Source of the DNA: an uncultured Christensenellaceae bacterium
Lineage (GTDB): Bacteria > Bacillota > Clostridia > Christensenellales > UBA3700
DNA: 64,000 nucleotides
Assembly (NCBI GenBank): GCA_944376205.1
Contig: CALWBV010000001.1
Span: 229,117 to 293,116 of the forward strand
Direction: 5' to 3'
Below the pieces are notes generated by a model that was given only the letters and a program-made list of their open reading frames with translations, was not told the DNA's origin and searched no databases. Both the position numbers and the translations under genes were made by a program. Below are positions 44,906 to 54,206 of the stretch, piece by piece (the first letter of the stretch is position 1; every line of letters starts with the position of its first letter).

Positions 44906-45549
44906 TTAAGCACTTCCTCCACATCCTTAAAACTTCCCGACTCTCCTATAAGTTGAGCCGTACGGAAGATATCGTTGATCTTTATATCGCAAGCAAATTT
45001 TTCATTGATATGTTGCACCACGTTGTCGCATCGCAAATTCGTATTACCCGACGCCAAACGCATGTATAAATCATTGCCGTCTACTTTTACGGAATAAATC
45101 ATAGGAGCAATATCCTTTTCCAGAATTTCGCCTTTTTTGCTGATTTTTATGATATAACTCGACTCTTTTGCAATATCCTCTATCTCTTTAGGCAGAGGCT
45201 TACTGCATTTTGCCATATAGTCGCTTGCGGTAACTATGGCGGCGATATTAGGATTTTTTTCTTTATAATAAGAAGCAACCGCACGCATTCCCGTAGGCAT
45301 TGATTGGTTGTAACGCTTTAAGAATTCGTCCTTATCTATATTGTTGCACTCAACGGCAAAGTATTCGGCAAGAGATTGAACTCCGAGCGGAACGGGCGTC
45401 GACGTATATGTCAGCATATGCGGAATAAATCCCTGCGAATATTTTACGTCTATCTTTGCTCTTTTGAGTCCTCTTTGCAAAACTCGCAATATGTCTTTTT
45501 GCGATACGTAACTTACGTCGTCGACTTTATAATGTTTTAATATTATCAT
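44902..45549 (-). CDS. TIGR03936-type radical-SAM-associated protein (DUF2344)
   Basis: 215 aa. The family's N-terminal pattern is visible: a short strand, then DILRVLQRGLKRAKIDVKYS, QGFIPHMLTYTSTPVPLGVQS and AEYFAVECN. Function is not established; in clostridia it is always next to, or fused with, the radical-SAM protein encoded just upstream, and next to rng. It overlaps both neighbours by four bases (ATGA), so the three are made together. A role in tRNA or rRNA modification is suspected from context only. Confidence 0.85.
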   Translation of the reverse strand: MIILKHYKVDDVSYVSQKDILRVLQRGLKRAKIDVKYSQGFIPHMLTYTSTPVPLGVQSLAEYFAVECNNIDKDEFLKRYNQSMPTGMRAVASYYKEKNPNIAAIVTASDYMAKCSKPLPKEIEDIAKESSYIIKISKKGEILEKDIAPMIYSVKVDGNDLYMRLASGNTNLRCDNVVQHINEKFACDIKINDIFRTAQLIGESGSFKDVEEVLK

Positions 45550-47291
45550 CTAAAGCACCTCGCAAATTTATTTGCGCCGCAACCGTTGCACTTGCCTATG
45601 CAATTGGGAGTAGTCTTACCTTCGTAAGCAAGATGACGTTCCTTGAGGAGATAACTCTTTTTTACGCCGTTGTCGATTATATCCCACGGCAAAGTCTCGT
45701 CTTCTGAAAATCCCTTGAGGAATTTATCATAATCGACGTTTGTCTCTTCAAAAGCCTTTATCCATTTGTCGTAATCGAAATTTTCGCTCCAGCTGTCGAA
45801 TACACAACCGAGTTCGTATGCCCTCACTACGGCGCGCGCAATAGATTCGTCGCCCCTTGCAAGCACAGCTTCGATGACTGAAGCTTTTGCGTCATGCCAA
45901 CTGTATTTGACATTCTTTATGCGCAAATTATCTTTGAGAAAATCTTGTCTTCTGTACATCTCCTCAATAGGTATCTGTGCTTCCCATTGAAAAGGCGTAA
46001 GCGGCTTGGGAATAAACACAGAAGTTGATACTACAATGTTGAGCAATTTGGATTTTCCGTATTTATAATGCAGTTGTTTTACGAGTTTAACGATATCGAC
46101 AATACCCTGCAAATCCTCGTCCGTCTCTGTAGGCAGACCTGTGATAAAATAAAGTTTTACGTTTTTGACTCCGTACTTCAAAGCCGCAGTCAAAGAAGAA
46201 AGTATGTCTTCTTCGGATATGTTTTTGTTTATTACGTTGCGCAATCTCTGCGTACCCGCTTCGGGCGCAAACGTCAGAGACGAACCTTGCATATCTTCAT
46301 ATATTTCCGCCTCAAAACTGTCAAGACGCAAGGACGGTAATGCTAGTTTGACTTTACGCTTATCCGCCTCTATTTTGATTTTGGCAACAAGTTCTTTCAA
46401 CTGCGAATAATCGCTCGTACTCAAACTCGAAAGACTGAGCTCGTCATATCCCGTATTGTCCATGAGTTCTGTTGCGTATCTCACAAGGGTATCGACTTTT
46501 CTTTCTCTTATAGGACGGTAATAAAATCCTGCCTGACAAAACCTGCAGCCGTTGGCACAACCTCTGAACAATTCTATCGTCGAACGGTCATGTACTATCT
46601 CACAGTTGGGCACAAGAATTTTTGTGGGAAAATATGCCTTATCGAGATCTTCGAGTACGGCACGCTTCACGGGATTTTTGAGTGCAGGCACATAAACGCC
46701 GTCAAGTTTTGAAGCACGCTCGAGAAATTCTTTTTTGCTCAACTTCTGCTGTTTGCACTGCATATGCAAATCGACGAGTTCTTTGAGATTTTTCTCTCCT
46801 TCTCCGATAAGCACTGCATCGAAAAAGGGAGCAAAAGGCATAGGATTGACTACGCACGGACCTCCTGCAACCACAGGCGGATATTCTTCGCCTCTATCCT
46901 TCGCATAATAAGGAATACCCATAAGGTCAAGCATATATACAATGTTCGTAAATTGCAATTCGAACTGGACAGAAAACCCGATAAGATCGAATTCTTTTAC
47001 GTCTTTCTTGGTTTCAATGGAAAAAAGCGGAAGGTTGTTGAGTTTGAGTTGCTCCGCCATATCCACGTCGGGAGCATAACATCTCTCACATACCACACCG
47101 TCGGTATCGTTGAGCATGTGATAGAGGATTCTCGTGCCTATATTGGACATTCCTACTTCGTATTTGTCGCTGAAGCAAAGACACACTCTCTCTTTGCAGG
47201 GCTTGTCCATATCGGGAAGATTATATTCTCCGCCTACGTATCTGGCGGGCTTTTGTACTTTTAGCAAAATGTCTTTCAGTTTATCCTGCAT
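45546..47291 (-). CDS. TIGR03960-type B12-binding radical SAM protein
   Basis: 581 aa. N-terminal cobalamin-binding-like domain (about residues 30-180), then a radical SAM core with the cluster-binding CANGCRFC in LFRGCANGCRFCQAGF. A C-terminal Cys cluster, NCIGKCNGCGANKFARC, may hold a second iron-sulfur centre. The protein is widespread in clostridia beside the DUF2344 protein and RNase G; the reaction is not known. It begins seven bases after glcK. ATG follows AGGTGGG. Confidence 0.9.
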   Translation of the reverse strand: MQDKLKDILLKVQKPARYVGGEYNLPDMDKPCKERVCLCFSDKYEVGMSNIGTRILYHMLNDTDGVVCERCYAPDVDMAEQLKLNNLPLFSIETKKDVKEFDLIGFSVQFELQFTNIVYMLDLMGIPYYAKDRGEEYPPVVAGGPCVVNPMPFAPFFDAVLIGEGEKNLKELVDLHMQCKQQKLSKKEFLERASKLDGVYVPALKNPVKRAVLEDLDKAYFPTKILVPNCEIVHDRSTIELFRGCANGCRFCQAGFYYRPIRERKVDTLVRYATELMDNTGYDELSLSSLSTSDYSQLKELVAKIKIEADKRKVKLALPSLRLDSFEAEIYEDMQGSSLTFAPEAGTQRLRNVINKNISEEDILSSLTAALKYGVKNVKLYFITGLPTETDEDLQGIVDIVKLVKQLHYKYGKSKLLNIVVSTSVFIPKPLTPFQWEAQIPIEEMYRRQDFLKDNLRIKNVKYSWHDAKASVIEAVLARGDESIARAVVRAYELGCVFDSWSENFDYDKWIKAFEETNVDYDKFLKGFSEDETLPWDIIDNGVKKSYLLKERHLAYEGKTTPNCIGKCNGCGANKFARCFR

Positions 47292-47298
47292 ATCCCAC

Positions 47299-48237
47299 CT
47301 ACATTACAAGCGCAGCCGCACCCATAAAGCCGGCACTGTCGCCGAGTTTTGCGCTGACAACGTCCACGTAAGGATAAAATCCGTTGTTGTCGATGTATTC
47401 GTTGAGTTTCTTTTTTATGGGAATGGTGAGCAATGCGCCTTCGTTGGCTATACCTCCGCCGATAATAAATGCCTGCGGATGAAGAATATTTGTAAGACCT
47501 ATAATTCCGTAGGTCACGTAATCGATATATTTGTCAATGAGTTTTTTTGCGACTTTATCGCCGCGCTTTGCAGCTATGAATGCGGATTTTCCGCTTATTC
47601 CGTCCTTGCACACCTCTGCAAGAATACTGTCGGGATTTTTCTGCACGGCTTCTTTTGTCTGCTTGATGAATGCCTTGGATGAAGCAAACGTTTCCCAACA
47701 TCCTCTGTTGCCGCAATCACAGATTTCGCCGTCTACGGAAATACCCATATGTCCGGCTTCTGCGCCTGCACAACCCAATCCTTCAAAGAGTTTGCCGTCA
47801 ATGACTATGCCCGAGCCGATACCGGTGCCCAATGTGATGAAAACAAGGTTTTTATAGTTTCGACCGCTTCCGAAACGCTGTTCGCCCAAAGCTGCACAGT
47901 TTGCGTCATTGCAAACCTTGCAGGGCTTACCGGTAAGATTTGTTACGTCGTGAGCAAGATCAACGCCCTTCCATTTGAGCGTAGAACAAGACATCACGAG
48001 GCCTGCCCTCGAATTGCATATTCCGGGAACGCCTATACCGATACCAGATATATCGTCGGTATAAATTCCTGCCTGCTCGCACAGTTTGCCTATATTGGAG
48101 ATTATCTCCAACAGCAATGCGTCATATCCTCTCTCTTGTTGAGTCTTATAGGTCATTGATGAAAGGATCTTTCCGAAATCGTCGACAATGCCCATCTTGA
48201 TATTTTTCCCGCCTATATCAACTCCGACGTAATTCAT
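47299..48237 (-). CDS. glcK: ROK-family glucokinase
   Basis: 312 aa. ATP-binding GVDIGGKNIKMG at the start, sugar-binding EAGHMGI, and the zinc motif CDCGNRGCWE that marks ROK kinases. FITLGTGIGSGIVIDGKLF is the phosphate loop. No DNA-binding domain, so it is a kinase, not a repressor; glucose is the usual substrate of this clostridial type. AGAGG precedes the ATG. It is first in a run with the radical-SAM genes and rng. Confidence 0.92.
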   Translation of the reverse strand: MNYVGVDIGGKNIKMGIVDDFGKILSSMTYKTQQERGYDALLLEIISNIGKLCEQAGIYTDDISGIGIGVPGICNSRAGLVMSCSTLKWKGVDLAHDVTNLTGKPCKVCNDANCAALGEQRFGSGRNYKNLVFITLGTGIGSGIVIDGKLFEGLGCAGAEAGHMGISVDGEICDCGNRGCWETFASSKAFIKQTKEAVQKNPDSILAEVCKDGISGKSAFIAAKRGDKVAKKLIDKYIDYVTYGIIGLTNILHPQAFIIGGGIANEGALLTIPIKKKLNEYIDNNGFYPYVDVVSAKLGDSAGFMGAAALVM

Positions 48238-48339
48238 CGCTTACCTCTTTAGCAAAATTATTTATAAATATAAAATCAGTATAGCAAAATCGGCAGGTAT
48301 TTGCAAGATATTTATATATAAATATAGCTCTTATGTCAA

Positions 48340-49194
48340 TTAATCGTCTCTTTTTTGTTCGTCATGCAAACAGCGGAGCGCTTCGAGCGCATTTGTATCG
48401 AGAGTGTTGTTGACGCACAGTTTGCCTAAAGTCTTTTCGTTGAGACAGTCCACTTCCTCACCCTTTTCGTCTACCAATACAAAAAAACTCAAAGAATCTT
48501 TGTCAACGTGAGATAAAAGTTTCAATAGACATGCGTCTGAAGAGATATAGACCGTCCTCTCTATAAGACCCCCGCTGTAATTTTTTACGAAAGGCGCATT
48601 TTTGGTAATATGATAATAACTCTCCGTGCCGCCTTTGACTATCCCTCCGAAGATGAGAAACAATCCGAAAACAGTCAAAGTTACGTTGAGCGTAACCACA
48701 GCAAGAACAATGCCGGTTATGACGGCGATAACCCCGGCTATAACGGTAACAATTCGTATGATTTTTACCGCTTTGATTTTGTTTTTTGCAAAACTGACCA
48801 CAACCCTGCTGCCGTCAAGAGGATAAAAAGGCAAAAGATTTACAAGTCCTAATGCAAGACTCGCAAGACATATGTCTTGCGTATAGTTGTAAATTTCGGG
48901 AATTACCCACCACGCCGCAACGATAAACGTAGCAAAAGCGAGATTAAAAAAAGGAGCCGACAGCGCTATAAGTATATTGTCGCTGTCGCTGTACTCCTCC
49001 TGGCAATCGACCACTCCGCCGTAAGGCATCACGGTTATTACTCCTGCGGCATAACCTCTCAATTTTGCCATTCTGTTGTGCGCAATCTCATGTGCGACTA
49101 CTCCTATGAGATAGCCGCACAAAAGTTCGAATCTTCCGAGCACGATAAAAAATCCTGCCAGAAGAAAAAACAAAGGATGAAATTTTACTTTCAA
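48340..49194 (-). CDS. M50 site-2-type membrane metalloprotease (SpoIVFB-like)
   Basis: 284 aa with about six membrane segments. Zinc-binding GVVAHEIAHN and the third ligand in NLLPFYPLDGSRVV define the M50 family; the length and C-terminal regulatory extension resemble SpoIVFB, which cleaves pro-sigma-K. The start is TTG 49194, directly after the stop codon of the 60-aa gene, so translation is coupled. Neighbourhood to minDE is the usual place of spoIVFAB in clostridia. A sporulation role is possible but not shown. Confidence 0.88.
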   Translation of the reverse strand: MKVKFHPLFFLLAGFFIVLGRFELLCGYLIGVVAHEIAHNRMAKLRGYAAGVITVMPYGGVVDCQEEYSDSDNILIALSAPFFNLAFATFIVAAWWVIPEIYNYTQDICLASLALGLVNLLPFYPLDGSRVVVSFAKNKIKAVKIIRIVTVIAGVIAVITGIVLAVVTLNVTLTVFGLFLIFGGIVKGGTESYYHITKNAPFVKNYSGGLIERTVYISSDACLLKLLSHVDKDSLSFFVLVDEKGEEVDCLNEKTLGKLCVNNTLDTNALEALRCLHDEQKRDD

Positions 49195-49377
49195 TTAAAG
49201 ACCCATCTGAATAATTCTGGATATCATTACGCCGCAGCTTATGCCTATACAGATAATCGTCTGCACGATAAGAAGGTCAAGCACTCCTGCCTTTTTCTTT
49301 TTCGTAAAAGGCTTACGCGTAATGTTTTCGTTGGGAAAAGAAACGCTTTCGGTAATTTTGCAATCGTCGTATTTCAT
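49195..49377 (-). CDS. Small membrane protein, possible SpoIVFA/M23 remnant
   Basis: 60 aa. A charged cytosolic N-terminal half (FTKKKKAG) and one membrane helix, LLIVQTIICIGISCGVMISR. AGGAG lies seven bases before the ATG and the stop abuts the M50 protease start, so it is a real coupled gene. In clostridia this place is held by SpoIVFA, an M23-domain membrane protein that begins with a like helix; here the extracellular M23 part is missing. Confidence 0.75.
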   Translation of the reverse strand: MKYDDCKITESVSFPNENITRKPFTKKKKAGVLDLLIVQTIICIGISCGVMISRIIQMGL

Positions 49378-49466
49378 AGTTACACTCCTACTTCACAAGA
49401 TTAGTATATCTTATTAAGCAGATTTGCTACTTATGACAAAATAAAGTCTAAAATAATTGAGCCGCA

Positions 49467-49700
49467 TTATATAACTTGCGGCGCATTGATATTGTCGGCT
49501 TTGGCAAATATATTGACCTGATATTCTCCGCTGTCGAGAATATCTATGTTGATGCTTACGTCTCCGACGACGTTCATATAATATCCCAGCAACATTTTTA
49601 TATCGCCTTCCAATGCCTTTGACAGCCCTTCGTAGGCATAAATTTTATCTTGCAACAAGACTTTTTTGAGTCTTTTGGCAATCTGTTTACTCTCGTTCAT
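49467..49700 (-). CDS. minE: MinE-like cell division topological factor
   Basis: 77 aa. An N-terminal helical part (AKRLKKVLLQDK) and a C-terminal part that follows the MinE pattern (ALEGDIKMLLGYYMNVVGDVSI). It is short and divergent but lies 27 bases after minD in the same direction. It would drive release of MinD from the membrane. ATG 49700 is favoured, with AGAGG five bases away; an in-frame GTG two codons before overlaps that site. Confidence 0.85.
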   Translation of the reverse strand: MNESKQIAKRLKKVLLQDKIYAYEGLSKALEGDIKMLLGYYMNVVGDVSINIDILDSGEYQVNIFAKADNINAPQVI

Positions 49701-49727
49701 AAACACCTCTTTTTAATATCGGTCAAA

Positions 49728-50516
49728 TCAATATCTTGACACAATTCTTTTTAATCTTCCGAAAAATCCTCTGTAGCCTCTCTCTACGTCGTAGATTCTA
49801 AAACTGTTGTTGATAATGTTGGAAGCGATCATGTCAATTGCGTCGCGCGAAGACGAACGGTTGAGTCCTATGCGTCCTAATTGCGAATATACCGTGACGG
49901 CGTCGTCTTCGGGTACTGCACCTATAAGAGGGGTACGCAATATTCTTGCGATTTCGCTAGCGCTCATCATCTTACCTCTCGAAACGAAGTCGCCTCTGAC
50001 TCGGTTGATGACCAAACTGATACTGTTGAGTTTATAGCTTCTCAATAATCCCAAAACCTTGTCCCCGTCTCTTATGGCAGGGATATGCGGAGTTGTTACG
50101 ACGATAGCTTCGTCCGAACAGCTTACCGCTCTGTGAAAGCCTGCGTCTATTCCGGCAGGACAATCTATAAGTATAAAATCGAAAAGGTGCTCGATTCTGC
50201 CTATCATTTCCTTGAACGCCTGTGCGGTTATCTTTTGGTTGTCGTAAGCGTGCGCCGAAGGCAAAAGATACAGGCTGCTTCCCTCCTCTTGCAAAAGAGC
50301 CTGATTGATGTGACATTTGTTTTCAATAACGTCGGACATATCGTAAACGACTCTGCTCTCCATACCCATTACGACATCCAGATTATTCAGTCCGACGTCG
50401 CCGTCTATCATGAGTACGTTTTTACCTCTGTTTGCAAGACAAATACCGAGACTTGCGAGAATACTCGTCTTACCTACGCCGCCTTTGCCCGACGTCAATA
50501 CTATTTTGCGTGCCAT
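49728..50516 (-). CDS. minD: Septum site-determining ATPase MinD
   Basis: 262 aa. Deviant Walker A SGKGGVGKTS, Walker B-like LIDGDVGLNNLD, LIDCPAGID, and a C-terminal amphipathic helix GFFGRLKRIVSRY that binds the membrane. It places the division site with MinE (next gene). AGGAG precedes the ATG. No minC is adjacent. Confidence 0.97.
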   Translation of the reverse strand: MARKIVLTSGKGGVGKTSILASLGICLANRGKNVLMIDGDVGLNNLDVVMGMESRVVYDMSDVIENKCHINQALLQEEGSSLYLLPSAHAYDNQKITAQAFKEMIGRIEHLFDFILIDCPAGIDAGFHRAVSCSDEAIVVTTPHIPAIRDGDKVLGLLRSYKLNSISLVINRVRGDFVSRGKMMSASEIARILRTPLIGAVPEDDAVTVYSQLGRIGLNRSSSRDAIDMIASNIINNSFRIYDVERGYRGFFGRLKRIVSRY

Positions 50517-50647
50517 TTTTATCTCCTTGTCAAACCGACAAAGGTATTATAATCTAACACAAACAATATAATATGGGTATTTTTGTAGACCGTCTGCGAT
50601 ATTTGTCAAAAACGGTTTTTATTTTGACTACGTTTTGATATTGCAAA

Positions 50648-50688
50648 ATAAAAAACGGATTCTTTTTTTGAGAACCCGTTTTTGTCTG
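50648..50688 (-). terminator. Intrinsic terminator after the maf-mreB pair
   Basis: Arms AAAAACGGATTCT and AGAACCCGTTTTT form a stem with one G-U pair in the minus transcript, followed by a U run. It separates mreB from minD. Confidence 0.78.
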
Positions 50689-50747
50689 AACTGTTTTGTA
50701 TTTGACTGTTGTGCACATAATTTTCTCGTGCATATTCAATGAATGCT

Positions 50748-51758
50748 TTATTTATAATTTACGACATTGAGCAATTTTGCAAAGTCTGTACTGTTTTCGA
50801 GAAAATAAAGACCTCCTCTCGATACTACAGTTGTCGGGTCGTCGACTTTATAACAGTGAAGTTGCATAAACTTGGCAATGTAATCGCTCAATCCCTGCAA
50901 ACACGAACCGCCGCCGCAAAGTACGATACCTTCCTGCCATACGTCCTCGGCAAGATTTTCGGGAATCTGGAAGGACATATTATAGATGATGTGCAACAAA
51001 TCTATCACGTGCGGCTCGATAACGCTTCTTATTTCTCTCGAACTTATGATTTCGCTTTCCGCTCTCTGACTGCCGACTTTACGCACATTGACCCTCATGG
51101 TCATATTGTTGTTGTCATACATGGTACCTAGATCTCTCTTGATTTTTTCGGCTACGTTGAAAGATATTGTCGATCCAAGCTCCGTAACCATAAAATCCGC
51201 TATTGCTTTAGTGAGTTTGTCTCCGCCTATATCGACTGAACAGCCTGCGACTATACCGTCTCTTCCCACGATTGCTATTTCCGTCTTCGAACTTCCTATA
51301 TCTACTATGAAATGTCCTCTGCCGAAACCTAATGCCCCTGCCACGGCAAGAGGAGATTCGATAATGCTTACTTCGTTTACTCCTGCCATATTGAGAGCTT
51401 TTTCGATATCTTTTTTCTCGGTAAGACTTATGCCGCAACCAACGCACGCAAGCGCCTTTATTCTGGGCTTGAATACGGCGTTTCCGGGCAGACATCTGGA
51501 AATATAGTCTTTGAGCATACACACGCAAGCTCTTTCGTTGGTGATAACACCGCCGTCAATAGTATTGAGTATCTGACAGCCCTGAACAGGTTGACGGACA
51601 TATCTTTCAGCGCCTTTACCGCTCTCGATCAAGGTCATCTTGTTGTTTTTTGTGGCAACAACAACCTTGGACTCGTCGTTTACAACAAGTCCGCTTCCTC
51701 TCTTGTGAATACTGGTTTTTGTACTGCCCAAATCTATTGCCAGCTCTATCGCTTTCAT
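50748..51758 (-). CDS. MreB/Mbl-like actin-family protein (divergent)
   Basis: 336 aa actin/Hsp70-fold protein. Phosphate loop 1 LAIDLGSTKTSI, phosphate loop 2 HFIVDIGSSKTEIAIVG, and adenosine loop GIVLCGGGSCLQGLSDYI correspond to MreB's DLGTANT, DIGGGTTE and TGGG. They differ more than is usual for a main MreB. Likely a membrane-bound filament guiding cell wall synthesis. It overlaps maf by four bases, and minDE follow, a common clostridial order. Confidence 0.85.
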   Translation of the reverse strand: MKAIELAIDLGSTKTSIHKRGSGLVVNDESKVVVATKNNKMTLIESGKGAERYVRQPVQGCQILNTIDGGVITNERACVCMLKDYISRCLPGNAVFKPRIKALACVGCGISLTEKKDIEKALNMAGVNEVSIIESPLAVAGALGFGRGHFIVDIGSSKTEIAIVGRDGIVAGCSVDIGGDKLTKAIADFMVTELGSTISFNVAEKIKRDLGTMYDNNNMTMRVNVRKVGSQRAESEIISSREIRSVIEPHVIDLLHIIYNMSFQIPENLAEDVWQEGIVLCGGGSCLQGLSDYIAKFMQLHCYKVDDPTTVVSRGGLYFLENSTDFAKLLNVVNYK

Positions 51759-52315
51759 AATATCTCCTGATTTAGTATATGATTGACAAGTTTTTCCAAT
51801 TTTTCAACAGGCAAACCGACTATGTTAGAATAGCTGCCTTCATAGCTGTCTACGACTTGTTTATCCTGTATTCCGTACGCTCCGGCTTTATCCATAGGAC
51901 TACCCGATTCAACATAATCGTCAATGGCTTTTTCGTCAAGTTTTACGAATCTCACAGTCGATTTATCGTAAATCGTATAAGTTTTCCCCTTGTAATACAC
52001 GGCTACGCCGGTATATACGGAGTGTTTTTTGCCGCTGAGCTCTCTCAAAAAGCATTTAGCCTGCGCCTCGTCGTGCGGTTTGCCGTAGACCTTACCCGCC
52101 ATATACACGAGCGTGTCCGCCGATATAATAAGGCTGTCTTTCTCTTTTTGAGGCAAATCTCCTAGTTTCAAAAGCGCCAGCGCAACGACTTTTTTCGAGG
52201 GACGGATTTTATTGCAAATTTCCTCGACGTTTTGCGGAATAACTTCAAAAGAAGGAAAAATAAGAGATAAAAGCTTTTTTCTTCTCGGGGAATTTGATGC
52301 CAATATAACTCTCAT
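51755..52315 (-). CDS. maf: Maf family nucleotide pyrophosphatase
   Basis: 186 aa. The family motifs ILASNSPRRKKLL and SADTLVYMAGKVYGKP are clear, with GSPMDKAGAYGIQ and SNIVGLPVEKL near the end. Maf proteins hydrolyse modified or canonical nucleoside triphosphates and are tied to cell-shape gene clusters. It overlaps mreB by four bases. Confidence 0.95.
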   Translation of the reverse strand: MRVILASNSPRRKKLLSLIFPSFEVIPQNVEEICNKIRPSKKVVALALLKLGDLPQKEKDSLIISADTLVYMAGKVYGKPHDEAQAKCFLRELSGKKHSVYTGVAVYYKGKTYTIYDKSTVRFVKLDEKAIDDYVESGSPMDKAGAYGIQDKQVVDSYEGSYSNIVGLPVEKLEKLVNHILNQEIL

Positions 52316-52384
52316 ATCAACTTTTGCCGTCTCCTTGTAAGTATTTTATCACAAAAATACGGCGGTTTCAACAGTTTTCAATAT

Positions 52385-52417
52385 AAAAAGAACAAGGCGG
52401 AACATTGTTCCGCCTTG
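52385..52417 (-). terminator. Intrinsic terminator after ppx
   Basis: Stem CAAGGCGGAAC / GTTCCGCCTTG with a three-base loop; the minus transcript then reads TTCTTTTTAT. Confidence 0.85.
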
Positions 52418-52450
52418 CAACATAAGCGTTTATATTCGATGCTTGTCCTA

Positions 52451-53980
52451 TCAAAGAATCTGAAGATTCTTCTTGTATGCTCTTCTGAAATCCTGAACTG
52501 CCGTCATAGCGTCCTTGATTTCAAGCGAACAGTCATGTCCTTCGCTGTCGGTTTTCATGATAACGCTGTCGCCGAGCACGTCGCAATCTATGCTCTTTAT
52601 TACGCTCGACATGCTTCTGTCAAAGCTTTCTGCTATTCTTACGATTACGCCGAGTTTGAGAATTGCGTCGAAATCCTCCTCGGTAAGCATATCTTTGTAT
52701 CTCATGAATTCTACCGTATTGATATCGCCCTTTCTGTGCATGGACGCTACAAAAGCCGCCATTACGAGATCTTTGTGCGATATACCGTAAAGGTTTGAGT
52801 TGAGAATTACGTAGCTGGAATGCTTATGGTGGTCATAATACTTAATTCTGTTGCCCGTATCGTGAAGCATAGCCGCAGTACGCAAAACTTTTACGTAAGC
52901 TCTGGGCAGTTTGTGCAATACTTTGAGTTGCTTGAACAACTGAATGGAAAGATTATATACCTGCTCTGCGTGCTGGATGTTTTCTCCGAAGAAATTGAGA
53001 AGCGAATAGATGCTGTGTCCGAGTACGTCGGAGATAGGCTTTTCGTTGGTCGAAGGCACTGCATATTTGAACATCGCACCTTCTCTCAAACCGCTACCGG
53101 AAATAACTATTTCCTCCGCATTTATTGCCTTGATAACTTCGCTTATAGCCGCAAGCGCCGCAGGGAATATATCCGCTCTCACGCTTGAGAGACCTTTTAT
53201 CTTCATCGTCTTATCGAGTTCGAGCGAACGGATATTGCTGTAAATGCTGTTGAATTCGTTCTTTCCTACGACATAATTGTGCGCCATAGAAAGAGGATAT
53301 TTTTTGAGCATTCTGCTTATCTTTCCTATGTTTCTGAACGAACCGCCAACGCCGATAAGTTTTGTGTCGGGCATGATATCCTTGAGCCAATCGAGTTTAT
53401 TGAGTTCGTCGCGTACGTATTTTTCGATCATCTGCGACTTCTCTGCGGGAGAAAGACCTTCCTGCTTGACCATATCGGTAAGAACTACCGATCCGAAAGG
53501 CAAAGTTACGGTATTGAGAATACTCTTTCTGTTGTAATAAATAAGTTGAGTACTGCCGCCGCCGATATCCATGATAAGTCCTCTGGGAATATCCATGGAG
53601 TTGATAACGCCCTGATATACGAGTTGAGCTTCTTCCTCGTTGGTGAGGACTTTAAGATCTATACCCGTATAAGCGTGAATTTCATCGAGAAAACTTCTTT
53701 GGTTTTTAGCTTTTCTGACCGCCGCCGTAGCATAAGCGTATATGTGGCTTACGTTGTTGGCGTCGCAAAGGCGTCTGAACATAATCAACGTCTTTTTAGT
53801 CTGATCTATTCTGGCAGGCTGAAGACAACGGTCCACTTCCATATCCTGCGCAAGTCTTACCGTCTCTTTTATATCGTCTACAACCTGGAAATAACCGCCT
53901 TTGAGTATGTCAACCAACACGAGACGAGTTGAGTTGGAACCCAAGTCGATTATTGCAATTTTATCCATATCTTTTTCCAT
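52451..53980 (-). CDS. ppx: Ppx/GppA phosphatase with HD-like C-terminal domain
   Basis: 509 aa. N-terminal Ppx/GppA domain: AIIDLGSNSTRLVLVD, MDIGGGSTQLIYY and IGVGGSFRNIGKI are the nucleotide and phosphate loops. The C-terminal domain has HD-like motifs, AAMLHDTGNRIKYYDHHKHS. Hydrolyses polyphosphate or pppGpp. ATG 53980 is used because AAGGATG precedes it; the frame extends to 54031 without a site. Monocistronic, with a terminator. Confidence 0.92.
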   Translation of the reverse strand: MEKDMDKIAIIDLGSNSTRLVLVDILKGGYFQVVDDIKETVRLAQDMEVDRCLQPARIDQTKKTLIMFRRLCDANNVSHIYAYATAAVRKAKNQRSFLDEIHAYTGIDLKVLTNEEEAQLVYQGVINSMDIPRGLIMDIGGGSTQLIYYNRKSILNTVTLPFGSVVLTDMVKQEGLSPAEKSQMIEKYVRDELNKLDWLKDIMPDTKLIGVGGSFRNIGKISRMLKKYPLSMAHNYVVGKNEFNSIYSNIRSLELDKTMKIKGLSSVRADIFPAALAAISEVIKAINAEEIVISGSGLREGAMFKYAVPSTNEKPISDVLGHSIYSLLNFFGENIQHAEQVYNLSIQLFKQLKVLHKLPRAYVKVLRTAAMLHDTGNRIKYYDHHKHSSYVILNSNLYGISHKDLVMAAFVASMHRKGDINTVEFMRYKDMLTEEDFDAILKLGVIVRIAESFDRSMSSVIKSIDCDVLGDSVIMKTDSEGHDCSLEIKDAMTAVQDFRRAYKKNLQIL

Positions 53981-54206
53981 ATTATCATCCTTATGTTTTA
54001 AATTCTTTACCGCCACCATTATAGCATACAAAAACTTCTTTTACAATACCCATTTTTCAAATTCTATGCAAAAAAAGAGTGATTTTATATAGCTTTTACA
54101 TTATATACATATATAGCCGTATTTTTATAAAATATGTATGCACAATGACATGCGGGATTTGTTATATATCCCGATAAGCAAAATTTATTTTTTTGCGTGC
54201 CGAAAG

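Noticed and set aside
48340..49377. Claim that the organism sporulates, from the SpoIVFB-like protease
   Set aside because: M50 proteases of this size also occur in non-sporulating clostridia, and the SpoIVFA partner appears reduced; other sporulation genes are not in the window.
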